Below are positions 7,388 to 14,928 of a stretch of DNA of 31,802 nt, piece after piece. Position 1 is the stretch's first letter. Every line of letters begins with the position of its first letter. The DNA comes from DRGT01 sp022567895 (lineage in GTDB: Archaea > Thermoproteota > Nitrososphaeria > Nitrososphaerales > Nitrosopumilaceae): positions 1 through 31,802 of the forward strand of contig JADFGC010000007.1 in NCBI GenBank assembly GCA_022567895.1, given 5' to 3'. The position numbers were made by a program, and so were the translations under genes. Under the pieces are notes generated by a model. The model was not told the DNA's origin. It saw only the letters and a list, made by a program, of their open reading frames with translations, and made no database searches.

Positions 7388-8659
7388 ATGAATATTACTG
7401 AGAAAATTCTCGCTCACGCATCAGGTAGTGAAAGACTAGCCCCAGATGATGTTGTATTCGTAAATGTGGACAAGGTAATGATTCACGATGTATCAGGACC
7501 TGGTGTCATTAAGGTATTTGATAAATTAAAAAAACAAGGAATTAACGTTGACAAATTATGGGATCCTTCTAAAGTTTGGGTAGCTGAAGATCATTTTGTT
7601 CCATCAGCCGAAAAGGTTTCTGCAGAAAATATTGTGAAACTATCAAATTTTACAAAAAATTATGGTATTGAAAAACACTTCAAGTATGGAATGGGTCAGT
7701 ATGGAATTTGTCATACACTATCTCATGAAGAAGCATTGGTATTGCCGGGCGAAGTCTATGTGGGTGGGGACTCTCATACAAACACTACAGGTACTCTTGG
7801 CGCATTTGCTTGTGGTTTAGGCCACACTGATATTGCCTATGTATTGTTAAATGGAAAGATTTGGTTCAAAGTGCCTGAAACAATTCTTTTCAAACTAAAC
7901 GGAAAATTACCTGAACATGTTATGGCAAAGGACTTCATTTTGAAAATCATTGGAGATATCGGAACAGATGGTGGAGCATACAAGGCAATGCAGTTTACTG
8001 GAACTGGAATTGATGAAATGTCAGTTGACGAACGCCTTACACTAACAAACATGACCACAGAAGCTGGAGCAAAAAATGGAATCATTGAACCTGATCAAAA
8101 AATAATGGATTATCTAGCAGCTCGTGGTGCAACCAACTTCACTCCAATAAATGGAGATTCTGATGCAGAATACGCACAGACAATTGAATATGAGGCATCT
8201 GAGATGGAGCCAATAGTTGCAAAACCATTCTCTCCAGAAAATATCAGTGTTGTAAGAGAAGCACCATCAGTAGAGCTTGACAAAGCTTACATTGGTTCAT
8301 GCACTGGTGCAAAACTTGAAGATTTAGAAGCCGTTGCAAAAATTCTCAAAGGAAAAAAAGTAAAGATTAGAACTGAGGTTTTGCCTGCGGCCATTTCAAT
8401 TTACAAAAAGGCTTTGGAAAAGGGATTTATCAAAATTTTCCTTGATGCAGGAGCTACAGTTGGCCCTCCCACATGTGGTGCCTGTTGCGGTGCTCATATG
8501 GGAGTTCTTGCAAAAGGAGAAATCTGTATCAGTACTACAAACAGAAATTTTCCAGGAAGAATGGGACATGTTGAATCTCAAACATATCTATCATCTCCAT
8601 TAGTAGCTGCAGCATCAGCTATAACAGGAAAAATTACTGACCCGAGGGACTTGAATTGA
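7388..8659 (+). CDS. archaeal-type isopropylmalate/homoaconitate-family dehydratase, large subunit
   Basis: A 423-residue aconitase-superfamily large subunit of the short archaeal type (LeuC/HacA-like). The [4Fe-4S] ligands are Cys305 in YIGSCTGAKLEDL and Cys363/Cys366 in GPPTCGACCGAHMG. GGDSHTNTTGTLGAF (about 126-140) is the family substrate/cluster segment. It pairs with the small subunit that starts in the overlapping TTGA at its stop. The reaction is a hydration-dehydration moving a hydroxyl on a 2- or 3-hydroxy dicarboxylate. Because a complete bacterial-type LeuCD follows directly, this pair may instead act as homoaconitase in alpha-aminoadipate lysine synthesis, or on another dicarboxylate such as 2,3-dimethylmalate. 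GSCTGAK replaces the more usual GSCTNxR. Confidence 0.9.
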   Translation: MNITEKILAHASGSERLAPDDVVFVNVDKVMIHDVSGPGVIKVFDKLKKQGINVDKLWDPSKVWVAEDHFVPSAEKVSAENIVKLSNFTKNYGIEKHFKYGMGQYGICHTLSHEEALVLPGEVYVGGDSHTNTTGTLGAFACGLGHTDIAYVLLNGKIWFKVPETILFKLNGKLPEHVMAKDFILKIIGDIGTDGGAYKAMQFTGTGIDEMSVDERLTLTNMTTEAGAKNGIIEPDQKIMDYLAARGATNFTPINGDSDAEYAQTIEYEASEMEPIVAKPFSPENISVVREAPSVELDKAYIGSCTGAKLEDLEAVAKILKGKKVKIRTEVLPAAISIYKKALEKGFIKIFLDAGATVGPPTCGACCGAHMGVLAKGEICISTTNRNFPGRMGHVESQTYLSSPLVAAASAITGKITDPRDLN

Positions 8660-9138
8660 AAGGAAACGTAATCAAATACGAACGTGATAACATAGACACT
8701 GATGTAATTCTTCCAGGAACTTATCTTAAACTTCACGATTATGATGAGCTTGCAACACATGCTATGGAAGGAATTGATCCTGATTTTCATACAAAAGTAA
8801 AAGAAGGGGATTTCATAGTCGCTGGAAAAAATTTTGGTTGTGGCTCATCAAGAGAACACGCACCAATTGCGTTATCTCATTCTGGAATAAAGGCAGTACT
8901 AGCTCCATCTTTTGCAAGAATATTTTATAGAAATTCAGTTGATGGCGCTTTTCTTTTACCAATAGAAATTGACGAGTCCACATACAACGATATAACAAAT
9001 GGTGATGAATTAGAAATTAACACAGAAAAAAACGAAATTAAAAATTTAACAAAAAACAAAACATATCAAATGAAACCCTTTTCTGAAATTATTGGAAAAA
9101 TCATTGCAGCTGGCGGTCTCTTTAAATTCAAACCATAG
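8656..9138 (+). CDS. archaeal-type isopropylmalate/homoaconitate-family dehydratase, small subunit
   Basis: A 160-residue swivel-domain subunit, typical for archaeal LeuD/HacB. DNIDTDVILPGTYLKLHDYDEL near the N-terminus contains the substrate-specificity loop, here YLKL. GKNFGCGSSREHAPIAL (about 58-74) is the family signature, and APSFARIFYRNSVD follows. The start is TTG overlapping the TGA of the large subunit, indicating coupled translation. In characterised Methanocaldococcus enzymes, as I recall them, homoaconitase carries YLRT and isopropylmalate isomerase YLVY at this loop. YLKL matches neither, so the substrate remains open. Confidence 0.9.
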   Translation: MKGNVIKYERDNIDTDVILPGTYLKLHDYDELATHAMEGIDPDFHTKVKEGDFIVAGKNFGCGSSREHAPIALSHSGIKAVLAPSFARIFYRNSVDGAFLLPIEIDESTYNDITNGDELEINTEKNEIKNLTKNKTYQMKPFSEIIGKIIAAGGLFKFKP

Positions 9139-9149
9139 GCTCTAAAATT

Positions 9150-10565
9150 ATGTCCAAAACATTGTTTGAAAAGATATGGGATTCTCATGTAGTTGTTGAA
9201 AAGAAAGATGGTCCTTCACTCTTATACATTGACCGACACTTGGTTCATGAAGTAACTTCACCTCAGGCATTTGAAGGATTAAGAATCAACCACAGAAAGG
9301 TTAGGCGTCCAGATTTAACAATAGCAACGATGGATCATAATGTACCAACTAACGATAGAAAATTATCAATAATTGATCAAACATCTGCTATACAGATTCA
9401 GGCTCTTGAAAAAAATTGCAAAGACTTTGGAATCAATCTCTTTGACATCAATAGCCCATACCAAGGAATTGTACATGTAATTGGCCCTCAATTAGGAATC
9501 ACGTTGCCTGGTACTACAATTGTTTGTGGTGATAGCCACACCTCTACTCAAGGGGCATTTGGTGCTTTGGCATTTGGAATAGGAACAAGTGAGGTAGAGC
9601 ATGTATTATCTTCTCAAACCCTCTGGCTTGAAAAACTAAAACCATTTGAAATTAGGGTTGAAGGAAAGAGAAAAAACCCGTTTGCCGTGACTGCTAAAGA
9701 CATCATACTATCAATTATCAAAAATATAGGAACTGGCGGTGGAACTGGCACAGTTATTGAATATCGTGGGCAAGGAATCACTGATCTTTCAATGGAACAA
9801 CGAATGACAATATGCAACATGTCAGTTGAAGCAGGTGCAAGGGCTGGATTGATTATTCCGGATGAAAAAACGTTTGATTATTTGAGAGGAAGAAAGTACA
9901 CTCCAAAAAATTATGAGGAACTAGTAGAAGTTTGGAAAAATGAATTAAAATCAGATTCTGATGCAAAATTTGAAAAAACATTCACCTTACATATTGATGA
10001 TATTGCTCCTCAAGTAAGTTGGGGAACAAATCCTGGTATGACAACTAATGTAACAGATTCGGTTCCTTTCCCAGAGGATTATGCAAAAGGTGATAAGGGA
10101 CAACAAAAAAGCGCCGAACAAGCTTTACAGTATATGGATTTGAAACCAGGCACACCAATTACAGACATTACAATAGACAGAGTGTTTATTGGTTCATGCA
10201 CTAATGCACGTCTTGAGGATCTTATTGAAGCATCACGCGTTGTAAAAGGAAAAAAGGTTTCAGAAAAAGTTAGTGCAATGGTAGTTCCAGGCTCTCAAAT
10301 GGTAAAAAAACAGGCCGAAGAAATTGGATTGGATAAAATTTTCAAAGATGCAAATTTTGAATGGAGAGAATCCGGTTGCAGCATGTGTCTTGGAATGAAT
10401 CCAGACATCCTTGCACCTGGAGAACGTTGTGCAAGCACCTCAAACAGAAACTTTGAAGGAAGACAAGGCGCAGGCGGTCGTACCCATCTAGTTAGTCCAG
10501 TAATGGCAGCTGCTGCAGCTATTGCAGGACATTTTGTTGATGTTCGAGAAATGGAGCTAAATTAG
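9150..10565 (+). CDS. leuC: 3-isopropylmalate dehydratase large subunit, bacterial type
   Basis: A 471-residue LeuC of the long bacterial type. It opens with the typical SKTLFEKIWDSHVV and LLYIDRHLVHEVTSPQAFEGL. Cluster ligands are Cys350 (FIGSCTNARLEDL) and Cys410/Cys413 (SGCSMCLGMN). It isomerises 2-isopropylmalate and 3-isopropylmalate in leucine synthesis, together with LeuD directly downstream (TAG immediately followed by ATG). The length and the MDHNVPT and GCSMCLGMN segments separate it from the archaeal-type large subunit at 7388. An ancient transfer from bacteria into this lineage is likely; codon use does not stand out from its neighbours by eye. Confidence 0.95.
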   Translation: MSKTLFEKIWDSHVVVEKKDGPSLLYIDRHLVHEVTSPQAFEGLRINHRKVRRPDLTIATMDHNVPTNDRKLSIIDQTSAIQIQALEKNCKDFGINLFDINSPYQGIVHVIGPQLGITLPGTTIVCGDSHTSTQGAFGALAFGIGTSEVEHVLSSQTLWLEKLKPFEIRVEGKRKNPFAVTAKDIILSIIKNIGTGGGTGTVIEYRGQGITDLSMEQRMTICNMSVEAGARAGLIIPDEKTFDYLRGRKYTPKNYEELVEVWKNELKSDSDAKFEKTFTLHIDDIAPQVSWGTNPGMTTNVTDSVPFPEDYAKGDKGQQKSAEQALQYMDLKPGTPITDITIDRVFIGSCTNARLEDLIEASRVVKGKKVSEKVSAMVVPGSQMVKKQAEEIGLDKIFKDANFEWRESGCSMCLGMNPDILAPGERCASTSNRNFEGRQGAGGRTHLVSPVMAAAAAIAGHFVDVREMELN

Positions 10566-11150
10566 ATGGAGCTTTTCAAAAAAATAAAGAGTATTGTTAC
10601 TCCCTTCGATAGGATAAACGTAGATACTGACCAAATTGTTCCAAAACAATTTCTAAAGTTAGTACAAAAAACTGGATTTGGAAAATTTTTATTTTACAAT
10701 TGGAGATATGACAAAAACGAAAAACCAGTCTCAGATTTTATCCTAAATGACAGAAAATATCAAAATTCACAAATCTTCATTACTGGAGAAAATTTTGGAT
10801 GTGGCTCAAGCAGAGAACATGCGGTATGGGCATTACAAGATTTCGGCTTTGGAGTAATTATCGCACCATCTTTTGCTGATATTTTCTACAGTAATTGCTT
10901 CAAAAACGGATTACTCCCAATAAAACTAGATTCACAAATTGTAGCAAAATTAATGAAATCCACTTCCGAGATTGAAGTTGATTTAGAAAATCAAACAATT
11001 AAAACAGAATCTGAAACAATTTCGTTTGAAATAGATCCCTACAAGAAAAAAATTCTTCTTGAAGGTCTTGATGATATTGCTTTAACCTTTCAATATGAAG
11101 ACAAAATTGCAGATTTTGAAAAAAAATCTACCGTCCCATCTGTTTTATAA
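10566..11150 (+). CDS. leuD: 3-isopropylmalate dehydratase small subunit, bacterial type
   Basis: A 194-residue LeuD following the E. coli pattern closely: NVDTDQIVPKQFLKLVQKTGFGKFLFYNWR, then GENFGCGSSREHAVWAL (about 77-93), APSFADIFYSNCFKNGLLPIKL, and a C-terminal LEGLDDIALTFQYEDKIADFE. It binds LeuC to form isopropylmalate isomerase. The gene starts at the base after the leuC stop. Its last 23 bases overlap the converging nucleotidyltransferase gene (11128-11150), the longest 3' overlap in the window. Confidence 0.95.
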   Translation: MELFKKIKSIVTPFDRINVDTDQIVPKQFLKLVQKTGFGKFLFYNWRYDKNEKPVSDFILNDRKYQNSQIFITGENFGCGSSREHAVWALQDFGFGVIIAPSFADIFYSNCFKNGLLPIKLDSQIVAKLMKSTSEIEVDLENQTIKTESETISFEIDPYKKKILLEGLDDIALTFQYEDKIADFEKKSTVPSVL

Positions 11151-11853
11151 TTTTTTTAACTAATTTTTGATATCTATCAATAACAACGGGAGATTCAACA
11201 TCAAGCCAAGGTGTATTTCCAATATCATAGGCACTAATTGTATCATTTTTTGCTAGCTTTTCAAGAACATGAAAGGAAAGATTGACCTCTTTTTGTTTGG
11301 ATTTTGGTTTAATTTTTTTCAGAATTTTGTTGCTTAAAATGTAAACTCCAAGACATTCTGACATGTTTAATTTCATTGTAGGTTTTTCCTTGAATTCTTT
11401 AATTATACCATCTTTAACTATGGCAAAACCAGTTTCTTCTTTTCTTGTCGTTCTTGTGGCAATGCAAGCAATACTCTTTTTTTTCTTAAATGTTTGAAGC
11501 ATTTTCTTCAAGTTGATTGGAGATAGGTTATCTACAAACCATAAAACAAATTCAGTTCCTGTCAATTTTTTACGAATGTGCAGCAAATCTCCAGCAGTAC
11601 CTGATTGAGAATCTTGCACAAAAGAAATTTTTTTCTTGAATTTTGCACCATCAAGGAAATTTTTAATCTGGCCTCCTTGGCCTTTGATATCTGAAATGAT
11701 GATTATTTCAGAAATAAAATTAAACGAAGAAAGGTATTTCAAAATATAGTCAATTAGTGGCTTTCCATTGAGTGGAATCAATGCTTTTGGAAAATAATCT
11801 GTATAGGGTTTTCCCCTTGTGCCTTTTCCTCCTGCTAAAATTACAGCTTTCAC
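11128..11853 (-). CDS. sugar-1-phosphate nucleotidyltransferase-like protein
   Basis: A 241-residue nucleotidyltransferase of the GT-A-like NTP_transferase family. MKAVILAGGKGTRGKPYTDYFPKALIPLNGKPLIDYIL is the nucleotide-binding and signature region (GGxGTRxxP...PKxLxP), and LWFVDNLSP near residue 105 supplies the metal-binding Asp. There is no C-terminal beta-helix domain as in GlmU. It would activate a sugar phosphate with NTP for glycan or cell-surface synthesis; the sugar is unknown. The start is GTG at 11853, three bases after the rps9 stop, so it appears co-transcribed with the ribosomal operon. Confidence 0.88.
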   Translation of the reverse strand: MKAVILAGGKGTRGKPYTDYFPKALIPLNGKPLIDYILKYLSSFNFISEIIIISDIKGQGGQIKNFLDGAKFKKKISFVQDSQSGTAGDLLHIRKKLTGTEFVLWFVDNLSPINLKKMLQTFKKKKSIACIATRTTRKEETGFAIVKDGIIKEFKEKPTMKLNMSECLGVYILSNKILKKIKPKSKQKEVNLSFHVLEKLAKNDTISAYDIGNTPWLDVESPVVIDRYQKLVKKIIKQMGR

Positions 11854-11856
11854 GTT

Positions 11857-12303
11857 CTAACGGTAAGATTTCTGCTTTCTTCTTCTTGCGCCGGGTCCGC
11901 CAAATTTCTTTGGCTCTTTTCTTCTTGCATCTCCACTAATGAGATATTTGTCATATTCAGAGATTCTTATTCTAAGATCTTCGCGAATAGATTTTGAAAA
12001 AGGATGTTCTTTTGGATCTTTTTTTGATTTAGTCCATCCAGTTAATGCTCTTGATATTCCAGTAGCAGCTGCACTTGATTGACCCATAAAACCTCCGCCT
12101 TTAACTCTTACAGAAATATCAACTTTATTTCGTAAATCTCCAGCAATTTCAAGTGGTGCTAAAATTACTTCACGAGCTGTTTCTTGGCCAATCATTTCAA
12201 CTGGAACGTTGTTAATTCTAATTTTTCCAACTCCTTTTGTAATATGTACATGTGCACTGGCAGTTTTTCGTGTTGCAAAATAGATTTCAGTTTTTGTTGT
12301 CAT
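11857..12303 (-). CDS. rps9: 30S ribosomal protein S9 (uS9)
   Basis: A 148-residue archaeal S9. It has the RKTASAHVHITKGVGKIRIN start, the DISVRVKGGGFMGQSSAAATGISRAL core, and the C-terminal RRKEPKKFGGPGARRRKQKSYR tail that ends at the invariant Tyr-Arg contacting P-site tRNA. The ATG overlaps the rpl13 stop by four bases. In many archaea rpoN and rpoK follow S9; here a nucleotidyltransferase follows instead. Confidence 0.97.
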   Translation of the reverse strand: MTTKTEIYFATRKTASAHVHITKGVGKIRINNVPVEMIGQETAREVILAPLEIAGDLRNKVDISVRVKGGGFMGQSSAAATGISRALTGWTKSKKDPKEHPFSKSIREDLRIRISEYDKYLISGDARRKEPKKFGGPGARRRKQKSYR

Positions 12304-12764
12304 TCAGTCCACCCTATTGTTCTTCCAAGTTCTGCCATTGTTGTGTAATTTGCAGTTGATCTTGTAATTTTAGCTTTATCAAATTGAATCTTCTTTAAAG
12401 ATTTTAGTTGTTTTGGAGATCCGATATATGCTCTAAGTCTTTTATGAGCAGTGATTCCAGATGGTTTTTTTCTTGGAAGCATTCCCCGAATCATTCTTGT
12501 AATTATTGTATCTGGTCTTCGAGGATGGAATGGACCATGGTCAGGATGAATAATACTTGCAATTTTTAAAAAGTCTTTATATTCTTTAATAATATTGCTT
12601 CTTGTTCCACTAAGCATTATCTCTTCACAGTTTACAATGGAAACTCTAGTTCCTTTTAGTAATAATTTTGCAACATGAGATGATAATCGTCCGGCAATTA
12701 GATTGGTGCCATCTACAACAATGTGCTCATTTTTAACTACAACATTTTCTTGTTTGCTAGCCAA
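12300..12764 (-). CDS. rpl13: 50S ribosomal protein L13 (uL13)
   Basis: A 154-residue L13 with VVDGTNLIAGRLSSHVAKLLLKG near the N-terminus and the family segment HPRRPDTIITRMIRGMLPRKKPSG, followed by AHKRLRAYIGSP. It is a structural protein of the large subunit. The start codon is TTG at 12764, overlapping the rpl18e stop by eight bases. The order rpl18e-rpl13-rps9 is the standard archaeal one. Confidence 0.96.
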   Translation of the reverse strand: MASKQENVVVKNEHIVVDGTNLIAGRLSSHVAKLLLKGTRVSIVNCEEIMLSGTRSNIIKEYKDFLKIASIIHPDHGPFHPRRPDTIITRMIRGMLPRKKPSGITAHKRLRAYIGSPKQLKSLKKIQFDKAKITRSTANYTTMAELGRTIGWTE

Positions 12765-13104
12765 GTAGATTCACTCCTGTTCCGGAGGGAAATTTCTCAA
12801 TCATGTCATTAAATCCAACAATCTGTCCTCCCGATTCTTTAATTTTACTTGCAGCTGAATTTGAAATTGAAAATGAAAATAATGTAATTTTATGAGGAAT
12901 TGCTCCAGTTCCAAGTACTTTTCCTGGGAAAACAACTACATCGTTGTCTTTTGTTAGCTGGCCAATTCTTTTCAGATTGATTGTACGTCTTGCAGAACTT
13001 GGTTTTAGAGCAAGTTTAGAAAGTTTAGACCATAGTGGAGCATCATTTTTTGCTGATGCTTTTTTGAGATCTTTTGCCATTCGAATTACAAATTGATTAG
13101 TCAT
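12757..13104 (-). CDS. rpl18e: 50S ribosomal protein L18e (eL18)
   Basis: A 115-residue L18e. Recognisable segments are KPSSARRTINLKRIGQLTKDNDVVVFPGKVLGTGAIPHKITLFSFSIS and GGQIVGFNDMIEKFPSGTGVNLLG. It follows rpoD after a 45-base gap. A minus-strand ATTATATTT at 13128-13136 is 28 bases before the ATG, so it may have an extra promoter in addition to read-through from rpoD. Confidence 0.95.
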   Translation of the reverse strand: MTNQFVIRMAKDLKKASAKNDAPLWSKLSKLALKPSSARRTINLKRIGQLTKDNDVVVFPGKVLGTGAIPHKITLFSFSISNSAASKIKESGGQIVGFNDMIEKFPSGTGVNLLG

Positions 13105-13127
13105 TTGAATAATGCCTTTTAATACCC

Positions 13128-13136
13128 AAATATAAT
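13128..13136 (-). promoter_or_regulatory. possible internal TATA box before rpl18e
   Basis: ATTATATTT on the minus strand is centred 28 bases before the rpl18e ATG, within the 45-base rpoD-rpl18e gap. It suggests a promoter for the ribosomal genes independent of rpoD. Confidence 0.45.
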
Positions 13137-13149
13137 GTGTATGCTCTTT

Positions 13150-13791
13150 TTATTCGATTTTCAACTGTGATAAAATATCTTTAAACTCGCCAAGTCGATT
13201 TGAAAGTTCATTCACTCCTCCCAAAATAATTTGTTGAGGAGTTAATGCTCCTGTTGACTCTACAGTTAAGACGTGTTCGCCTTCTTTATCAGTATCAGTT
13301 AAAACTGAAATGTTTGAAGAATTCCATTTTGCGTGTTCAATTCCACGGCCAAGTCTTGCATAAGCTTCAACCTTTATTTTTTGGGCAGGAGCTAATTCAA
13401 CAATTGGAATTTTATCAGAAGTTGGTTTAACGTCTTCATCTTCTGAAGTTAGCTCATTTGATAAAACGAGTCTAGTTGTCTCAGCTTCTTCTGTATCTAA
13501 CACCAACATTACTCTGCAGTTTGAGCAACCTGTATCACTTTTACAATCACATTTTGATGGTTCAACAAATCTTGTTGTATCTGTCTTTATTGGAATTAAT
13601 GCTAGTCTATGAGCTAATGCCTCATCTACAAGAACAGAAGTGTTCTCAATAATGTCTACTGTGTCTATGGCAAATACTGGAACGCCGTTTAGACAAATTC
13701 GTCTCAATGCGTTAGCATATTGTAAAGGAATGCCTTTTAGTTTAACAGACATTCGCTGATTATCCTGATTAACAACTTCTAAAGAAAACAA
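13150..13791 (-). CDS. rpoD: DNA-directed RNA polymerase subunit D (Rpb3/Rpo3-like)
   Basis: A 213-residue assembly subunit. LKGIPLQYANALRRICLNGVPVFAIDTVDI is the dimerisation domain signature, and ALAHRLALIPIKTD and AYARLGRGIEHAKW follow. Cys81, 83, 89 and 92 (CDCKSDTGCSNC) form a CxC-x5-CxxC loop like the zinc loop of eukaryotic Rpb3. The protein is shorter than RpoD forms that carry an inserted ferredoxin-like Fe-S domain, and no such domain is visible. The only usable start is TTG at 13791, with an in-frame TAA two codons upstream. A minus-strand TTTTTATTT lies about 30 bases upstream, so rpoD heads its own transcript. Confidence 0.95.
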   Translation of the reverse strand: MFSLEVVNQDNQRMSVKLKGIPLQYANALRRICLNGVPVFAIDTVDIIENTSVLVDEALAHRLALIPIKTDTTRFVEPSKCDCKSDTGCSNCRVMLVLDTEEAETTRLVLSNELTSEDEDVKPTSDKIPIVELAPAQKIKVEAYARLGRGIEHAKWNSSNISVLTDTDKEGEHVLTVESTGALTPQQIILGGVNELSNRLGEFKDILSQLKIE

Positions 13792-13816
13792 ATCTTAATG
13801 AAAACCTTCAAAGTCC

Positions 13817-13825
13817 AAATAAAAA
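13817..13825 (-). promoter_or_regulatory. TATA box of the rpoD-rps9 operon
   Basis: TTTTTATTT on the minus strand is centred about 30 bases before the TTG of rpoD. It makes rpoD the first gene of the transcript rather than a continuation of an rps13-rps4-rps11 operon. Confidence 0.45.
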
Positions 13826-13897
13826 TCTAGCGTGACTACGATCTTCAAAAAATTGACAAAATAGACTTGAGAATTAAATCTGGAATCTTAACAGTCT

Positions 13898-14869
13898 ATG
13901 AGGCTAACTCTTAATGATCTCTANNNNNNNNNNNNNNNNNNNNNNNNNNNNNNNNNNNNNNNNNNNNNNNNNNNNNNNNNNNNNNNNNNNNNNNNNNNNN
14001 NNNNNNNNNNNNNNNNNNNNNAGATGAATCAATTCAAAATGCAGGGTTTACCTTTACCAGAATTAGTTGACAAATTATTAGAATTCAATATTGGAGAACA
14101 CGGCCGCCTAATTTATTTGCAAAATCATCTCCTAGAAGGAAAACCAATTTACGATTCTGATAAAAGATTTCTCCAAATATGTCTTGGAAAACTACAAGAA
14201 TTAGAAGGTGGTACAATAAAACCAGAAAATTTGGAAATGAATCATGATGACAAATATCTACACATGATAAACAAATTATTAGATTCAGAAATTGGCGACA
14301 CAGGTAGACTAAGATTAATCAAACAAAATATTTTGGAAGGAAAGCCTCTTGTTGAAAGTGATGAACTTTATTTCAAAGAAAAATATGAACAATTTGCACA
14401 AATAGATGAAAATGAAAAAACAACTAGAGAAGCACTTGTAATTATTGAGAAATTAAAACAAGCTGAAATTGGAAATTCAGAAAGGTTGGACTCTATAAAA
14501 GAAAAATTAGAACAACGAATTGTTTTACCAATTCCAGATATTAGATACTTTAACGAAAAGGCAAAAGAACTAAAAAGATTACAAATCGAAAATGGATTTT
14601 CCCAATCAGCTTCAAAACATGATTCAAAAATAAAAATGAAATCAAAATTTAATGGAACAATTAGTTCTCCTTTCACATTCACAGTAAAAATTTCAGATGT
14701 AATGCTTGCAAGCGCTACTATAATTTATGCAATATGGGTGCTAGGTCTTTTTCTAATTGATATTTCACCCGTTCAAGATCACTTACTTGGTCTAGCGTTA
14801 GGATTAGGAGCAGGAGTAGTTGTAATTTATAAAATTCAGAAAAAAGCAAGCCAGTCTTTTAATCGATAA
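13898..14869 (+). CDS. repeat-containing membrane protein, interrupted by an assembly gap
   Basis: Not a family I can name. The C-terminal 281 residues (from ATG 14024) are certain. They hold three repeats of about 58 residues with the pattern KLL--IG--xRL--I---LLEGKPL--SD--Y (the Ile-Gly pairs fall at residues 23, 80 and 139 after the gap). Two membrane segments follow (about VMLASATIIYAIWVLGLFLI and LLGLALGLGAGVVVIYKI) with a basic tail. The repeat region is helical and charged and should face the cytoplasm. The proposed start ATG at 13898 (MRLTLNDL) is in frame only if the 98-base gap has its true length. A TTAAAT at 13874-13879 supports that start. Confidence 0.7.
   Translation: MRLTLNDLXXXXXXXXXXXXXXXXXXXXXXXXXXXXXXXXXXMNQFKMQGLPLPELVDKLLEFNIGEHGRLIYLQNHLLEGKPIYDSDKRFLQICLGKLQELEGGTIKPENLEMNHDDKYLHMINKLLDSEIGDTGRLRLIKQNILEGKPLVESDELYFKEKYEQFAQIDENEKTTREALVIIEKLKQAEIGNSERLDSIKEKLEQRIVLPIPDIRYFNEKAKELKRLQIENGFSQSASKHDSKIKMKSKFNGTISSPFTFTVKISDVMLASATIIYAIWVLGLFLIDISPVQDHLLGLALGLGAGVVVIYKIQKKASQSFNR
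13924..14021. other. assembly gap, 98 N
   Basis: A run of 98 unknown bases. It lies inside or just before the repeat-membrane-protein gene. The frame is kept across it as written, but the length may be an estimate. The gap sits where more copies of the downstream repeat could have collapsed, so the protein may be longer than drawn. Confidence 0.98.
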
Positions 14870-14896
14870 AAGGCCTTAGCGAAATATTACGTATAG

Positions 14897-14904
14897 ATAA
14901 ATAT
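14897..14904 (+). promoter_or_regulatory. TATA box of the exosome superoperon
   Basis: ATAAATAT is centred 28 bases before the SBDS ATG at 14929. The following six genes overlap or lie within a base of each other, so this promoter probably drives all of them. Confidence 0.6.
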
Positions 14905-14928
14905 CGAACATCTGTATCCAAATCAATT

